Shown: positions 51,967 to 60,824 of the stretch, one piece after another | Layout of the letters: each line of letters opens with the position of its first letter | How positions within the stretch are numbered: the stretch's first letter is position 1 | NCBI RefSeq assembly: GCF_003260995.1 | Contig: NZ_CP030040.1 | Span: 742,578-806,577 of the forward strand | Length of the DNA: 64,000 nt | Direction of reading: 5' to 3' | Source: Acetobacterium sp. KB-1 | GTDB taxonomy: Bacteria > Bacillota > Clostridia > Eubacteriales > Eubacteriaceae | Notes under the pieces: generated by a model | The model's input: the letters and a program-made list of their open reading frames with translations, nothing else | The model's database searches: none | Told to the model about the DNA's origin: nothing | Position numbers and translations under genes: made by a program

Positions 51967-52521
51967 CTACTGTTTAAAGACGAATACCGTAATAAATTTC
52001 AGCAGCTCACTTCCCTTATTCCAATAGGTATGTTTCATCGCTGTGCCAAAACAGATAGCATCTTCTTTTTTAATCTGATAAAAGGAATTATCAATTTCTA
52101 AGGTCAATTCACCCACGTGCACGACGATGTACTCGTTGGTTCCCTGCCCATGAGCGCCGCTGACATAACAGGCACCGGGTTCAATTTCAATTTCATAGAT
52201 TTCAAACAATCGGTTCTTTTCATAGGGAAAATAGGTGTAAACTGCGTAGTGACCGGGCACCTCTTTGGAGGGAATCAGTTTTTGTCGGTTGACCTCATAG
52301 ACACCGATCCCCGGAGTTCGGGTCAGATCTGAAAGATCCACCCGGAGTCCGCTGACGATCTTTCCCAGGGTCCCAATGGTAGGATTGGCTTCCCCCCGCT
52401 CAATTTGCCCCAACATACTTTTGCTAACCCCGGTCTGTTCGGCGACCTCATCCATGCTCATGCCTTTTTCGCGGCGTATTGTTTTTAAATTGATTGATAT
52501 ATTTTTATTTAAGTAATCCAT
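51967..52521 (-). CDS. XRE-cupin transcriptional regulator
   Basis: 184 residues, ATG after GAGGCGAAGAGG. N-terminal helix-turn-helix: NLKTIRREKGMSMDEVAEQTGVSKSMLGQIERGEANPT (XRE type). C-terminal cupin (about 75-184): GAHGQGTNEYIVVHVGELTLEI and FGTAMKHTYWN. Such proteins usually sense small molecules of amino-acid or polyamine metabolism. It is last in the gabT/4hbD group and next to the second aminotransferase operon, so it may regulate either or both. Confidence 0.88.
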   Translation of the reverse strand: MDYLNKNISINLKTIRREKGMSMDEVAEQTGVSKSMLGQIERGEANPTIGTLGKIVSGLRVDLSDLTRTPGIGVYEVNRQKLIPSKEVPGHYAVYTYFPYEKNRLFEIYEIEIEPGACYVSGAHGQGTNEYIVVHVGELTLEIDNSFYQIKKEDAICFGTAMKHTYWNKGSELLKFITVFVFKQ

Positions 52522-52635
52522 CCTCTTCGCCTCATCTTTCTTTAAGGCTAAGTTTAACTTAACAGAAAGCTAAAATCAATGGATACCATAAATCTTTGTG
52601 TTGCGGTCATATGAATATAGATCAGCACTGACCCA

Positions 52636-52733
52636 GTACCGACAATTATTACATCATGTTGTACGCATCGGGGCAAACAGTTGATAAACTGTTCGATCCC
52701 GCAGCGAACAACAGATTAATAATTGATCGGTAC
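52636..52733 (-). repeat. ~98-bp palindromic element, copy C (inverted relative to copy B)
   Basis: Termini GTACCGAC/GATCGGTAC; contains the core CGCAGCGAACAACAGATT. It is the reverse complement of copy B at about 75-80% identity, with the differing central stem (AACAGTT/AACTGTT) still paired. It starts 23 bp beyond the 4-hydroxybutyrate dehydrogenase stop and fills most of the gap to the XRE-cupin gene. Confidence 0.8.
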
Positions 52734-52755
52734 AGCTGTATCGCACTAAAGTAAA

Positions 52756-53874
52756 TTAATAAAGTTTCGTATAGATTCCTAGCACCTGTTCTCGGGCGAG
52801 GGGGACATAATTATTGGCCATCAGCCGGGTTTGTTTGGTCATTACTGCTTCGGTAAAAGTTTCCAGATCTACTTTGGTGACGCCGTAGTCCCGGAGTGCT
52901 TTTTTTAACAAAATATGATTAAGCAGCTTCTCAATTTCTTCGTAAACAAAGGCGGGTTCACAACCCAGAATTCCAGCCAGAAAAAGATTGAGTTCTTTGA
53001 TGCTGCCGTTGGGATCAATGGCAGCATAGGTTTTAAAAACCTCGGTAAACATCGCGTAGTTCGCTTCGCCATGAGCGATATGGTAAACTGCCCCCAGGGG
53101 GTAACTCATGGCATGAACCGCAGCACAACCCGCGTTACCAAAGGCGATCCCGGCGAAGGTTGAAGCGATCATAAAGTCTTTCTGCAGGGATTTTCGGGCT
53201 TCTGGTCCCTGTTCTACAATAGTCTGATAGCCGGTGAGAATCATTTCCATGGCCTTTTTCGAATACAGCCGAGTAAAGGCGTTGGCCTTGGGGGAGGTGT
53301 AAGATTCGATGGCATGAATAAAGGCATCAATGGAACTAGTAGCAAAAACGCTCATCGGCAAATCATTAAGCAGTTCCGGCACTAACACGGCGTAGTCAGC
53401 ATAGAGTTCATCCACCGCCAGACCAAATTTTGAAGAAATGGCGGTGAGTTCCAGAATAGAAATATTAGTGACCTCACTACCAGTGCCACAGGTGGTGGGA
53501 ATTAAGATTAATTCCTTGTCTTTGATAATTTCCAGTTCTTTGTTAAACAGGTCCACCACCGGTACAGTATTTTTAAGCGCAAACAGCTTAGCAACATCGA
53601 GGATGGTACCGCCGCCGATACCAAATACCCGGGTATACTGATAGTCTTTTATATCTGCGTAAATCTTTTCCACCATTACATCGGTGGGTTCGCCACTTAC
53701 ATATTTTCGGTAATTGACACGATAAGCTTCATTACTGATGGTATCCTTAAAATAGTGTTCATCGGTTCGATCACTGATAAAAACCAGATCCCCTTTACCG
53801 ATCTGAAAATGCGCCGCCACTTCGTGGCAGTGCTCAAATTCCAATATCTTCGGTGTAATTCCAAATTGTTTCAT
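52756..53874 (-). CDS. 4hbD: NAD-dependent 4-hydroxybutyrate dehydrogenase
   Basis: ATG 53874 (MKQFGITPKIL) with GGAAAGGAGA upstream; 372 residues, almost the length of the Clostridium kluyveri enzyme. It follows that protein closely through blocks such as FGIGGGTILDVAKLFALK, ILIPTTCGTGSEVTNISI, DELYADYAVLVPE, SSIDAFIHAIESYTSP and AGIAFGNAGCAAVHAMSYPLG. It reduces succinate semialdehyde to 4-hydroxybutyrate. With the upstream 4-aminobutyrate aminotransferase it forms the first two steps of 4-aminobutyrate fermentation. It is bracketed by two inverted palindromic elements. Confidence 0.9.
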   Translation of the reverse strand: MKQFGITPKILEFEHCHEVAAHFQIGKGDLVFISDRTDEHYFKDTISNEAYRVNYRKYVSGEPTDVMVEKIYADIKDYQYTRVFGIGGGTILDVAKLFALKNTVPVVDLFNKELEIIKDKELILIPTTCGTGSEVTNISILELTAISSKFGLAVDELYADYAVLVPELLNDLPMSVFATSSIDAFIHAIESYTSPKANAFTRLYSKKAMEMILTGYQTIVEQGPEARKSLQKDFMIASTFAGIAFGNAGCAAVHAMSYPLGAVYHIAHGEANYAMFTEVFKTYAAIDPNGSIKELNLFLAGILGCEPAFVYEEIEKLLNHILLKKALRDYGVTKVDLETFTEAVMTKQTRLMANNYVPLAREQVLGIYTKLY

Positions 53875-53952
53875 TATCTCTCCTTTCCGGCTGGTCGTTA
53901 GTTTAGCTGGCGACAAATGCGTCTTTTCACTACGGGTTTAATGCTGACTACC

Positions 53953-54051
53953 GTACCGACCAATTGTCAATCTGTTGTTCGCTGCGGAATCGGACAGGCT
54001 AGTGCCGTGTCCGCTCCGATGCGTACTACATGATTTAACAATTGTCGGTAC
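53953..54051 (+). repeat. ~99-bp palindromic element, copy B
   Basis: Perfect terminal GTACCGAC/GTCGGTAC, then CAATTGTCAA against TTAACAATTG. A central hairpin is formed by GGACAGGC and GCCGTGTCC. It lies between gabT and the 4-hydroxybutyrate dehydrogenase gene and fills half of that 258-bp gap. It encodes no protein; it looks like a MITE- or REP-type element. Confidence 0.8.
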
Positions 54052-54132
54052 TGGTTTTAGCATTTTACGACAGGTTAACTATAAATTGAGTTACAAAATA
54101 CTCTATTTGTTACATAGCCAGTTGATAAAGTT

Positions 54133-55485
54133 TTACACACATTTTAAGATAGCTTTTTCAAAAATATCTAGGCCGGCCCGAAGTTGATCGTCAGTGATGA
54201 CCAGCGGGGCCAGAAAACGAATTACATTACCGTAGACACCGGCACTTTCGATGATCAGGCCATTTTGGACTGCCTCATTGACAATCGCCGACACCAGTTC
54301 CGGGTAGGGTTCTTTGGTGGTCCGGTCTTTGACAAATTCAATCCCGACCATGGCACCCATGCCGCGGACATCGCCAATCACGTCATAGCTGTCTTTCCAT
54401 TTATTAAAGCATTCAAAAATTGTGTTACTGATTTCGCAAGCCCGTTCATCCAGACGATCCCGTTTCATAACTTCGATGACTTTTAAGGCGGCGGCGCAGG
54501 CCACGGGATTACCACAATAGGTTCCCCCGATAGTGCCACCTTTTACGGATTCCATAATTTCTTTTCTGGCAGTGATGGCACTAAGTGGCAATCCAGCGGC
54601 GATTGATTTAGCCGTCGTAATAATATCCGGTTCCACGCCAACTTCTTGCCAGTACTGTGAAGCAAACATCTTTCCGGTGCGGCAGAATCCAGTTTGCACC
54701 TCATCAGCCATTAATAAGATTCCCTTTTCATCACAGATTTCTCGGACTGCTTTGATCCATTCCAGCGGTGCGGGAATAAATCCACCCTCACCTTGGAGGG
54801 GTTCCACCACAATAGCTGCCACATGTTCGGCAGGTGAAGATTCCTCAAACACCTTATAGATACTTTCGGTATAATAGTCGATGGCGTCCTCTTGCTTCAT
54901 ACCGGCCGGGTTTCGATACAGATAGGGAAACTGAGCCCGGTAAATACCATCAGGAAATGGTCCCAAACCATGGGCATACGCTTTTTTTGATGTCATCGTC
55001 ATGGTCAGCATGGTGCGCCCGTGAAAAGCTCCGGAAAAAACAATAATATTGGGCCGTTTGGTAAAAGCTTTAGCGATTTTTACGGCGTTCTCATCCGCTT
55101 CAGCACCACTGTTAGCAAAAAAAGTCATCTTTTCGTCGCCCCGGACCGGTACAATGGCATTCATGGTTTCAGCCAGCTTGACATACCCTTCATGGGTAAC
55201 GATATTAAACATCCCATGAAAATACTTTTCCGTTTGGGCTTTCACCGCTGCTACTACTTCAGGATGGGAATAACCGATATTTAGCACTCCCACACCGCCA
55301 ACCCAGTCCACAAAGTGATTACCGTCAACGTCTTCGACCATGGCCCCTTCGCCCTTGTCGATAACTAACGGATAAACACATTTGATGGCACCGGGAATGG
55401 CGTCACCTCTTCTGGCAATGATGGCCGCCGCCTTGGGCCCCGGCACCTGTTTGGTAATTATTTCTGGTAATGCGTTTTTTAACAT
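54133..55485 (-). CDS. gabT: 4-aminobutyrate aminotransferase
   Basis: 450 residues, ATG after GAGGAGA. Class III PLP enzyme: FFANSGAEADENAVKIAKAF, FSGAFHGRTMLTMTMTSK, EPLQGEGGFIPAP, LLMADEVQTGFCRTGK, and Lys in DIITTAKSIAAGLPLSA. It converts 4-aminobutyrate and 2-oxoglutarate to succinate semialdehyde and glutamate. The downstream 4-hydroxybutyrate dehydrogenase supports this specificity. It has a ~190-nt leader with hairpins at 55515-55534 and 55635-55667. Confidence 0.88.
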   Translation of the reverse strand: MLKNALPEIITKQVPGPKAAAIIARRGDAIPGAIKCVYPLVIDKGEGAMVEDVDGNHFVDWVGGVGVLNIGYSHPEVVAAVKAQTEKYFHGMFNIVTHEGYVKLAETMNAIVPVRGDEKMTFFANSGAEADENAVKIAKAFTKRPNIIVFSGAFHGRTMLTMTMTSKKAYAHGLGPFPDGIYRAQFPYLYRNPAGMKQEDAIDYYTESIYKVFEESSPAEHVAAIVVEPLQGEGGFIPAPLEWIKAVREICDEKGILLMADEVQTGFCRTGKMFASQYWQEVGVEPDIITTAKSIAAGLPLSAITARKEIMESVKGGTIGGTYCGNPVACAAALKVIEVMKRDRLDERACEISNTIFECFNKWKDSYDVIGDVRGMGAMVGIEFVKDRTTKEPYPELVSAIVNEAVQNGLIIESAGVYGNVIRFLAPLVITDDQLRAGLDIFEKAILKCV

Positions 55486-55634
55486 TTTAATCTCCTCATT
55501 TTTAAACTAATCCATCATCGCGAAAGTGCGATGAACTTTGGGTTCCGTTTTACAAACGCCGATCTAAGTTAACTAAATAACCTTATAGTCAAACCATCAT
55601 TGCTTTGACTGCGGTTTCGAAAGTAAACAAAAAA

Positions 55635-55704
55635 AACAAGACCGGGAATCGACTTCCTTGTCTTGTTATGTCTCTCATTATAGCACAATCAATCTTCTCC
55701 GCAA
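55635..55704 (-). promoter_or_regulatory. gabT promoter with immediate leader hairpin/terminator
   Basis: Minus strand TTGCGG, 16 bp, TATAAT (55677-55704), then AACAAGAC...GTCTTGTT and TTTTTT (55635-55667). A stem-T-run so near the start would act as an early attenuator or a 5'-end stabiliser. The arrangement parallels the other aminotransferase operon. Confidence 0.55.
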
Positions 55705-55741
55705 TGTCCATCTAGCCTAAATTATTTGTCATTATTTGTGC

Positions 55742-55770
55742 TGGACAGACAAAGATATATTTTGTATACT
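55742..55770 (+). promoter_or_regulatory. Promoter of the PucR-type regulator gene
   Basis: TGGACA, 17 bp, TATACT, about 70 bp upstream of ATG 55839; divergent from the gabT promoter. Confidence 0.65.
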
Positions 55771-55838
55771 AAGTAAAACGAGAAAAATTCCAGTTTCTTT
55801 GCTTTATGTTTACACCGATATTAAAAATGAGGTATTTT

Positions 55839-56972
55839 ATGTCGATTATGTTAGCCGATTTATTCCATTCCACCCAAAACACCTATCAGCTCCAGCTAAT
55901 CGCTGGAGAAGCTGGCCTGAACAGGCCCATCCATTGGGTCCAATTTACTGAGGATATTGCCACCACCGATTTTTTAAGAGGTGGTGAGCTAATTATCACC
56001 ACCGGTATGAGCGCCGACAGCAACACCTGGCTCTTTGATTTTATCACCCGACTAATCCATCAGAAAACCTGCGGCCTGATTCTCAATACCGGACGCTATC
56101 ATTTTGCGGATGATATCTCCGAAGCGGTCATCACTTTGTGTACCCAGTGTCAGTTCCCACTGTTAACAATGCCCTGGAAAATCCACCTCGCTACCATTAT
56201 GCAGGATTACTGCAACCGGATTTTTATGCAGTCCTACCAGGAAGACCGGACCACCATGGCGTTTTCCCGGCTGCTGCTGCACCCCGACGAACCGGAATCG
56301 AGCCTTGACACCTTAAATAGTTTGGGCTACGAAACCAATTCCTCCTACCTGGTAATCGTTGGTGAGTCTCCAGAAATTCCACCCCGACTGATTGAGCGGC
56401 TTAGACAAATTGGTACCCGATCCTATTTTTTTTCGCTCCGGGAAGCTTTTGTTCAAATTTTTCAAAATCCCGATGTTACCGCCCTGATGGAGGTGCTATC
56501 AAGCTTTGATGCTTCCCCTCAGTCTCGTCCCGAGGCACCGGTATGTTTTGGCAGTGGTACTCTGACTGACTCCCTGCTAACACTTAACACGAGCTATCAA
56601 CAAAGTCTATTCGCCCTAGGAGTCGCCCAAAAGCAACATCTCCGACAAGTCAGTTTTAATGACCTGGGGTTGTTTAAAGTTTTTTTTGCACTTCCCGGCC
56701 AAGCCATCCTCGCCACCATGGCGGCCGAAAGCTTGAGTCTGCTAGAAGCTCAGGATGCCCGCAGCCAATCCAATCTGAGCGAAACCTTGCGGCTTTACCT
56801 GGAGCACGATGGTAGCATTCAGGCCGTGGCTGATGCGTCCTTCACCCATCGCAATACCATCAACTACCGAATGAAAAAAATCCGTCAGCTTTTAAAAACA
56901 GACCTCCTGACCATGGAAGAAAAGTTCAATCTACTACTTGCTTTTAAAATCAAAGATTATCTGGCACTGTAA
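55839..56972 (+). CDS. PucR-family transcriptional regulator
   Basis: ATG 55839 (MSIMLADLF) with GAGGT 6 nt upstream; 377 residues. N-terminal PucR sensor domain (about 1-125): LIAGEAGLNRPIHWVQFTEDIATTDFLRGGELIITTG. The C-terminal helix-turn-helix reads LRLYLEHDGSIQAVADASFTHRNTINYRMKKIRQLL (PucR_HTH_30). Family members activate purine or amino-acid catabolism. It lies between gabT (divergent) and the diaminopropionate lyase gene (downstream, same strand) and could control either. Confidence 0.87.
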   Translation: MSIMLADLFHSTQNTYQLQLIAGEAGLNRPIHWVQFTEDIATTDFLRGGELIITTGMSADSNTWLFDFITRLIHQKTCGLILNTGRYHFADDISEAVITLCTQCQFPLLTMPWKIHLATIMQDYCNRIFMQSYQEDRTTMAFSRLLLHPDEPESSLDTLNSLGYETNSSYLVIVGESPEIPPRLIERLRQIGTRSYFFSLREAFVQIFQNPDVTALMEVLSSFDASPQSRPEAPVCFGSGTLTDSLLTLNTSYQQSLFALGVAQKQHLRQVSFNDLGLFKVFFALPGQAILATMAAESLSLLEAQDARSQSNLSETLRLYLEHDGSIQAVADASFTHRNTINYRMKKIRQLLKTDLLTMEEKFNLLLAFKIKDYLAL

Positions 56973-57098
56973 CACGATTTAAGGGTTACCGATCGTTTTT
57001 TTAATCTACTGTCTGCTTCGCTGTCAGTCAGTGTGAAGCAATGCCTGTTGATTCTTTTTTACCAACAAATTCTTTTTTTTTATTTAAAGGAGACGCCT

Positions 57099-58313
57099 AT
57101 GAAATCAGCAATCTCAATCATCTCTAATCCGTCCCTGAATCCATCATTAAATCAGACCTTAACCGCATTTTTGACCCCGAAAGCCGTCGCCGAAGTCCGC
57201 CGCTTTCATCAATCGCTGCCCCTGTATCAACCGACTCCGTTGCTTTCCCTGCCTGAACTTGCCGATAAATTGGAGCTGCGCCATGTTTTTGTCAAGGATG
57301 AATCCCGCCGCTTTGGGCTTAACGCCTTCAAAGGCCTGGGGGCCGCCTATGCTATGGCCACCATCATTGCCCGACATATCAAAGCCGACGAAAGCGAGCT
57401 TAATTATCAGTTCCTGACGACCCCGGCAGTGCGTGATCAGATTAAAAATCTGGTTTTTATTACCGCCACCGATGGCAATCACGGCAAGGGCGTGGCGTGG
57501 GCCGCTTCTCTTTTTGGCTGTCGGGCCATTATACTGATGCCCCGAGGTACTCGTGATTGCCGGGCCGAAGCCATCCGGGCCATCAATCATACCAAGGTAG
57601 AAATCACCGACCTAAACTACGATGATGCCGTTCGCCTGGCTGCTCAGTTGGCTGAGAAAAATGGCTATTATCTGATTCAGGACACCGGTTTTGAAGGCTA
57701 TGAAGCGATTCCTAACGCGATTACCCAAGGCTATACGACCATGGCTGGGGAGGCCTTGGAACAATTGTCTAACCTCGGCATTCCAAAACCCAGTCATATC
57801 TTTCTACAGGCCGGAGTAGGCTCTATGGCTGGCGGGGTACTGGGTTATCTGGCCCATTATTACCAACAGCATCCACCGATTACCACCATTGTGGAACCCG
57901 ATACTGTCGCCTGCATTTACAAATCAGTTCAGCTGGGCAATGGCCACCCCTTGGCTGTTGGCGGTAACCCGGAAACAATTATGGCCGGATTAAACTGTGG
58001 GGAACCCAACCCCCTGACCTGGCCAATCCTGAGAGACTTTGCCGCCTTTTATGCCAGCTGCCCGGACTGGGTAACAGAACTGGGGATGCAGACTCTGGCT
58101 CACCCCTGCGGTTTGGACCCTGCTGTTGTTTCTGGTGAATCTGGTGCCGTGGGATTGGGACTACTGGTTTGCTTGTGTCAAGATAAAAATCTGGCAGCGT
58201 TAAAACAGCAGCTTCAGCTCGATCGTGATTCAAGTGTCCTGCTTTTTAGCACCGAAGGCAATACCGATCCGGACGGGTATGATGCCATTGTTAGTCGGCC
58301 CGTATCGATTTAG
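57099..58313 (+). CDS. dpaL: 2,3-diaminopropionate ammonia-lyase
   Basis: ATG 57099 with AAAGGAGA upstream; 404 residues. PLP fold-type II: RRFGLNAFKGLGAAYAM holds the Schiff-base Lys; TATDGNHGKGVAWAASLFGC, MPRGT, QDTGFEGYEAIPNAI, QAGVGSMAGGVLGYL and AGLNCGEPNPLTWPIL match YgeX-type enzymes. It converts 2,3-diaminopropionate to pyruvate and two ammonia. It follows the PucR gene by 126 nt; a short ACGAT/ATCGT stem plus TTTTTT between them is at best a weak terminator. Confidence 0.88.
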   Translation: MKSAISIISNPSLNPSLNQTLTAFLTPKAVAEVRRFHQSLPLYQPTPLLSLPELADKLELRHVFVKDESRRFGLNAFKGLGAAYAMATIIARHIKADESELNYQFLTTPAVRDQIKNLVFITATDGNHGKGVAWAASLFGCRAIILMPRGTRDCRAEAIRAINHTKVEITDLNYDDAVRLAAQLAEKNGYYLIQDTGFEGYEAIPNAITQGYTTMAGEALEQLSNLGIPKPSHIFLQAGVGSMAGGVLGYLAHYYQQHPPITTIVEPDTVACIYKSVQLGNGHPLAVGGNPETIMAGLNCGEPNPLTWPILRDFAAFYASCPDWVTELGMQTLAHPCGLDPAVVSGESGAVGLGLLVCLCQDKNLAALKQQLQLDRDSSVLLFSTEGNTDPDGYDAIVSRPVSI

Positions 58314-58379
58314 CCAGGTAGCGACACTTAGTAGCACGATCATCTGAACTAACTCGTCCGGGATACCCAAAGCGCATGA

Positions 58380-60590
58380 TTAATCAATTTTTAGTAGTTT
58401 TGCATTGATTGCGACAATGACTGTACTTAATGACATTAGCGCAGCCCCTATCGCCGGATTAATAATAATACCTTGATTATAGAGGACACCTGCAGCTAAA
58501 GGTAACGCGATCATATTATAACCTGTAGCCCATATCAAATTTTGGATCATCTTTCGATAGGTCGCTTTTGAAAGCGTTAAAATCGTTATCACATCGAGTG
58601 GATTACTTCGTACCAGAATAACATCCGCCGTTTCAATGGCGACATCTGTTCCAGCTCCAATGGCGATCCCTAAATCTGCCTTTGCCAGCGACGGTGCATC
58701 ATTCACACCGTCACCGGTCATTGCAACAATCTTGCCTTCTTTAATAAGTCCATCAATTTTGGATGCTTTTTCTTGGGGCAATACCTCCGCAATGACGGTA
58801 TCGATGTTCAGTTGATTGCCTACGTAAGCCGCAACTCTTTGATTGTCCCCAGTTAATAGGATGGTTTCTACCTTCATCGACTTTAGTGTATCAACAGCTT
58901 CTCTGGCGGTATCTCTTACAATGTCGGATAGTGCCAGATAGCCCAGGAGGGTGTCGCCATCTAATACAAATATAACTGTTTTTCCCATTTGGGCAAGTTT
59001 TTCATAATGGTTTATATCAAAAGCTATCGCTTCCGATCGCATATAGCCTGGACTCACAACCCTAATGTCACGTCCATCCACTGTCGCTTTTAGTCCTTTA
59101 CCCGTCAGATTCTGATAATCTTTTACTGCCTTAAGCTTAAGGTTTAGTTTTTTTCCTTCGTTAACAATGCCCTGTGCAATGGGGTGTTCTGAGTTTGATT
59201 CAACTGAATAGGCAAGTAAAAGAAGTTCCTCTTGGGATATTCCAATGGCCTTGATATCGGTAATCCCAAAGGTACCTTCGGTCAAGGTTCCGGTCTTGTC
59301 AAAAACGACAGTATTTACCTTTCGGGCGTTTTCAAATGCTGCCCGATCTCTAATTAAGAGACCTTTTTGAGCTCCGATACTGGTCGATACTGCTGTCACC
59401 AGAGGAACTGCCAAACCTAATGCATGGGGACAGGAAATTACGATGACGGTGACTGCCCGTGTGACTGCAAAATTCAGATCTTGTGCTATGAACATCCACG
59501 CTAAGAAAGTCAATATTCCGGCAGTCACAGCGATATAGAATAACCACTTGGCTGCTTTGTCTGCTAATCGATGGGTATTCGATTTTGAATCCTGAGCTTC
59601 GCGAACAAGTTTTAATACTTGTGATAGGAAGGTCTCTTCCCCAACGTGAGTCACCTTGAATTTTAGAATTCCCTCGCCATTGATGGAGCCACCAACGATC
59701 TGATCGCCCTTTTCCTTTTCAACAGGGGCGGATTCTCCGGTAATCATCGCTTCATTAACGGCAGATTTTCCATCGTAAACTAAACCATCAATCGGTATCT
59801 TTTCGCCTGGCTTTACCAGAATGGAATCCCCTGGCTTTAATTGTTTTACTGAAATATCCGTGGTTTCCCCGTTCTCCGTTATCCGGTGTGCTTCTTCTGG
59901 CATGAGCTTGACCAGTTCATCGAGTGCCTTTGATGCTCCCATCACGGATTTCATTTCAATCCAATGACCTAAAAGCATAATGACAATTAATGTAGCGAGC
60001 TCCCAAAAGAAGTCATCCCCGCTAATAAAAAATACGGTGAGTGTACTATAAATATAGGCGACCGTTATGGAGAGGGCAATCAGCGTCATCATTGCTGGCG
60101 TCTTTTTTTTAAGCTCATCCCTGGCACCTGTAAGAAAAGGCTTACCTCCATAAATAAAGAGTATCGTTGAAAGGCCAACCAGTAAATAAGAATCACCGAA
60201 GAATCGCCAGTTTACACCCAGAAACATCTGGATCATGGGTGATAACAATAATATCGGGACCGTAATAATCAAAGAAATAAAAAACCTTTTTCTGAAATCC
60301 GCCACCATCATTGCATGGTGATCATTGTGGTTATCATGTCCTCCATTTGCTGAAACATGCTGGTGCAAATGTTCTTTTTCCGCCCCGGGAACCCGTTCTT
60401 CGTCATGTATCTGATTCATTTCCTCATGACCCTGATGATGCACATGTTCATCTGTTTTTTGTAAAATCGCCTTGTGTTCCTGATGATGTTGATGGTCATT
60501 ATGCTCCTGATGGGTTTTGTGTTTATCACGTATCACTTCTTCGTTTGATAAGTCCTTCTTTGAATTCTTACTTGTATCTTCTTTATCCAT
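58380..60590 (-). CDS. copB: CopB-type heavy-metal P1B ATPase
   Basis: ATG 60590 preferred over GTG 60602 because AAAGTGGTG lies upstream; 736 residues. The first ~95 residues are a His-rich cytosolic tail (runs like HNDHQHHQEH) instead of Cys metal-binding domains. Eight membrane segments; the intramembrane metal motif is CPH (VISCPHALGLA), the CopB signature for Cu or Ag. Actuator TGES, phosphorylation DKTGT, SNSEHPIAQGI and hinge GDGVNDAP are intact. It exports copper or silver from the cytoplasm. It is a single gene, convergent with dpaL. Confidence 0.92.
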   Translation of the reverse strand: MDKEDTSKNSKKDLSNEEVIRDKHKTHQEHNDHQHHQEHKAILQKTDEHVHHQGHEEMNQIHDEERVPGAEKEHLHQHVSANGGHDNHNDHHAMMVADFRKRFFISLIITVPILLLSPMIQMFLGVNWRFFGDSYLLVGLSTILFIYGGKPFLTGARDELKKKTPAMMTLIALSITVAYIYSTLTVFFISGDDFFWELATLIVIMLLGHWIEMKSVMGASKALDELVKLMPEEAHRITENGETTDISVKQLKPGDSILVKPGEKIPIDGLVYDGKSAVNEAMITGESAPVEKEKGDQIVGGSINGEGILKFKVTHVGEETFLSQVLKLVREAQDSKSNTHRLADKAAKWLFYIAVTAGILTFLAWMFIAQDLNFAVTRAVTVIVISCPHALGLAVPLVTAVSTSIGAQKGLLIRDRAAFENARKVNTVVFDKTGTLTEGTFGITDIKAIGISQEELLLLAYSVESNSEHPIAQGIVNEGKKLNLKLKAVKDYQNLTGKGLKATVDGRDIRVVSPGYMRSEAIAFDINHYEKLAQMGKTVIFVLDGDTLLGYLALSDIVRDTAREAVDTLKSMKVETILLTGDNQRVAAYVGNQLNIDTVIAEVLPQEKASKIDGLIKEGKIVAMTGDGVNDAPSLAKADLGIAIGAGTDVAIETADVILVRSNPLDVITILTLSKATYRKMIQNLIWATGYNMIALPLAAGVLYNQGIIINPAIGAALMSLSTVIVAINAKLLKID

Positions 60591-60758
60591 CCTGTTCACC
60601 ACTTTCCTAGCTTTAACTATGTATTTATATTTTTATACCCGAACAAATATACTTAAATCACTTTTGGTGGGGCCAACCGAAAATGAACACCGTGATTGGC
60701 TTCGTATTGTATTTTAAAAATGTTAAGTTTTATGTGATATTTATCTCGATTTTGCATC

Positions 60759-60796
60759 AAAAAAGCCCCATAGAAAAACACTATGAAGACTTTTTT
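60759..60796 (-). terminator. Terminator after the RelA/SpoT-domain gene
   Basis: Minus strand AGTCTTCATAG pairs with CTATGGGGCT (G-U pairs, one bulge) and is followed by TTTTTT. The rest of the 60591-60824 gap should hold the copB promoter, which I could not place. Confidence 0.65.
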
Positions 60797-60824
60797 AATA
60801 ATTGCATTTTATTCTAAAAAAATA

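Noticed and set aside
52636-54051. Composite transposon carrying 4hbD
   Set aside because: No transposase, and the flanking elements are only ~99 bp; target-site duplications are not evident.
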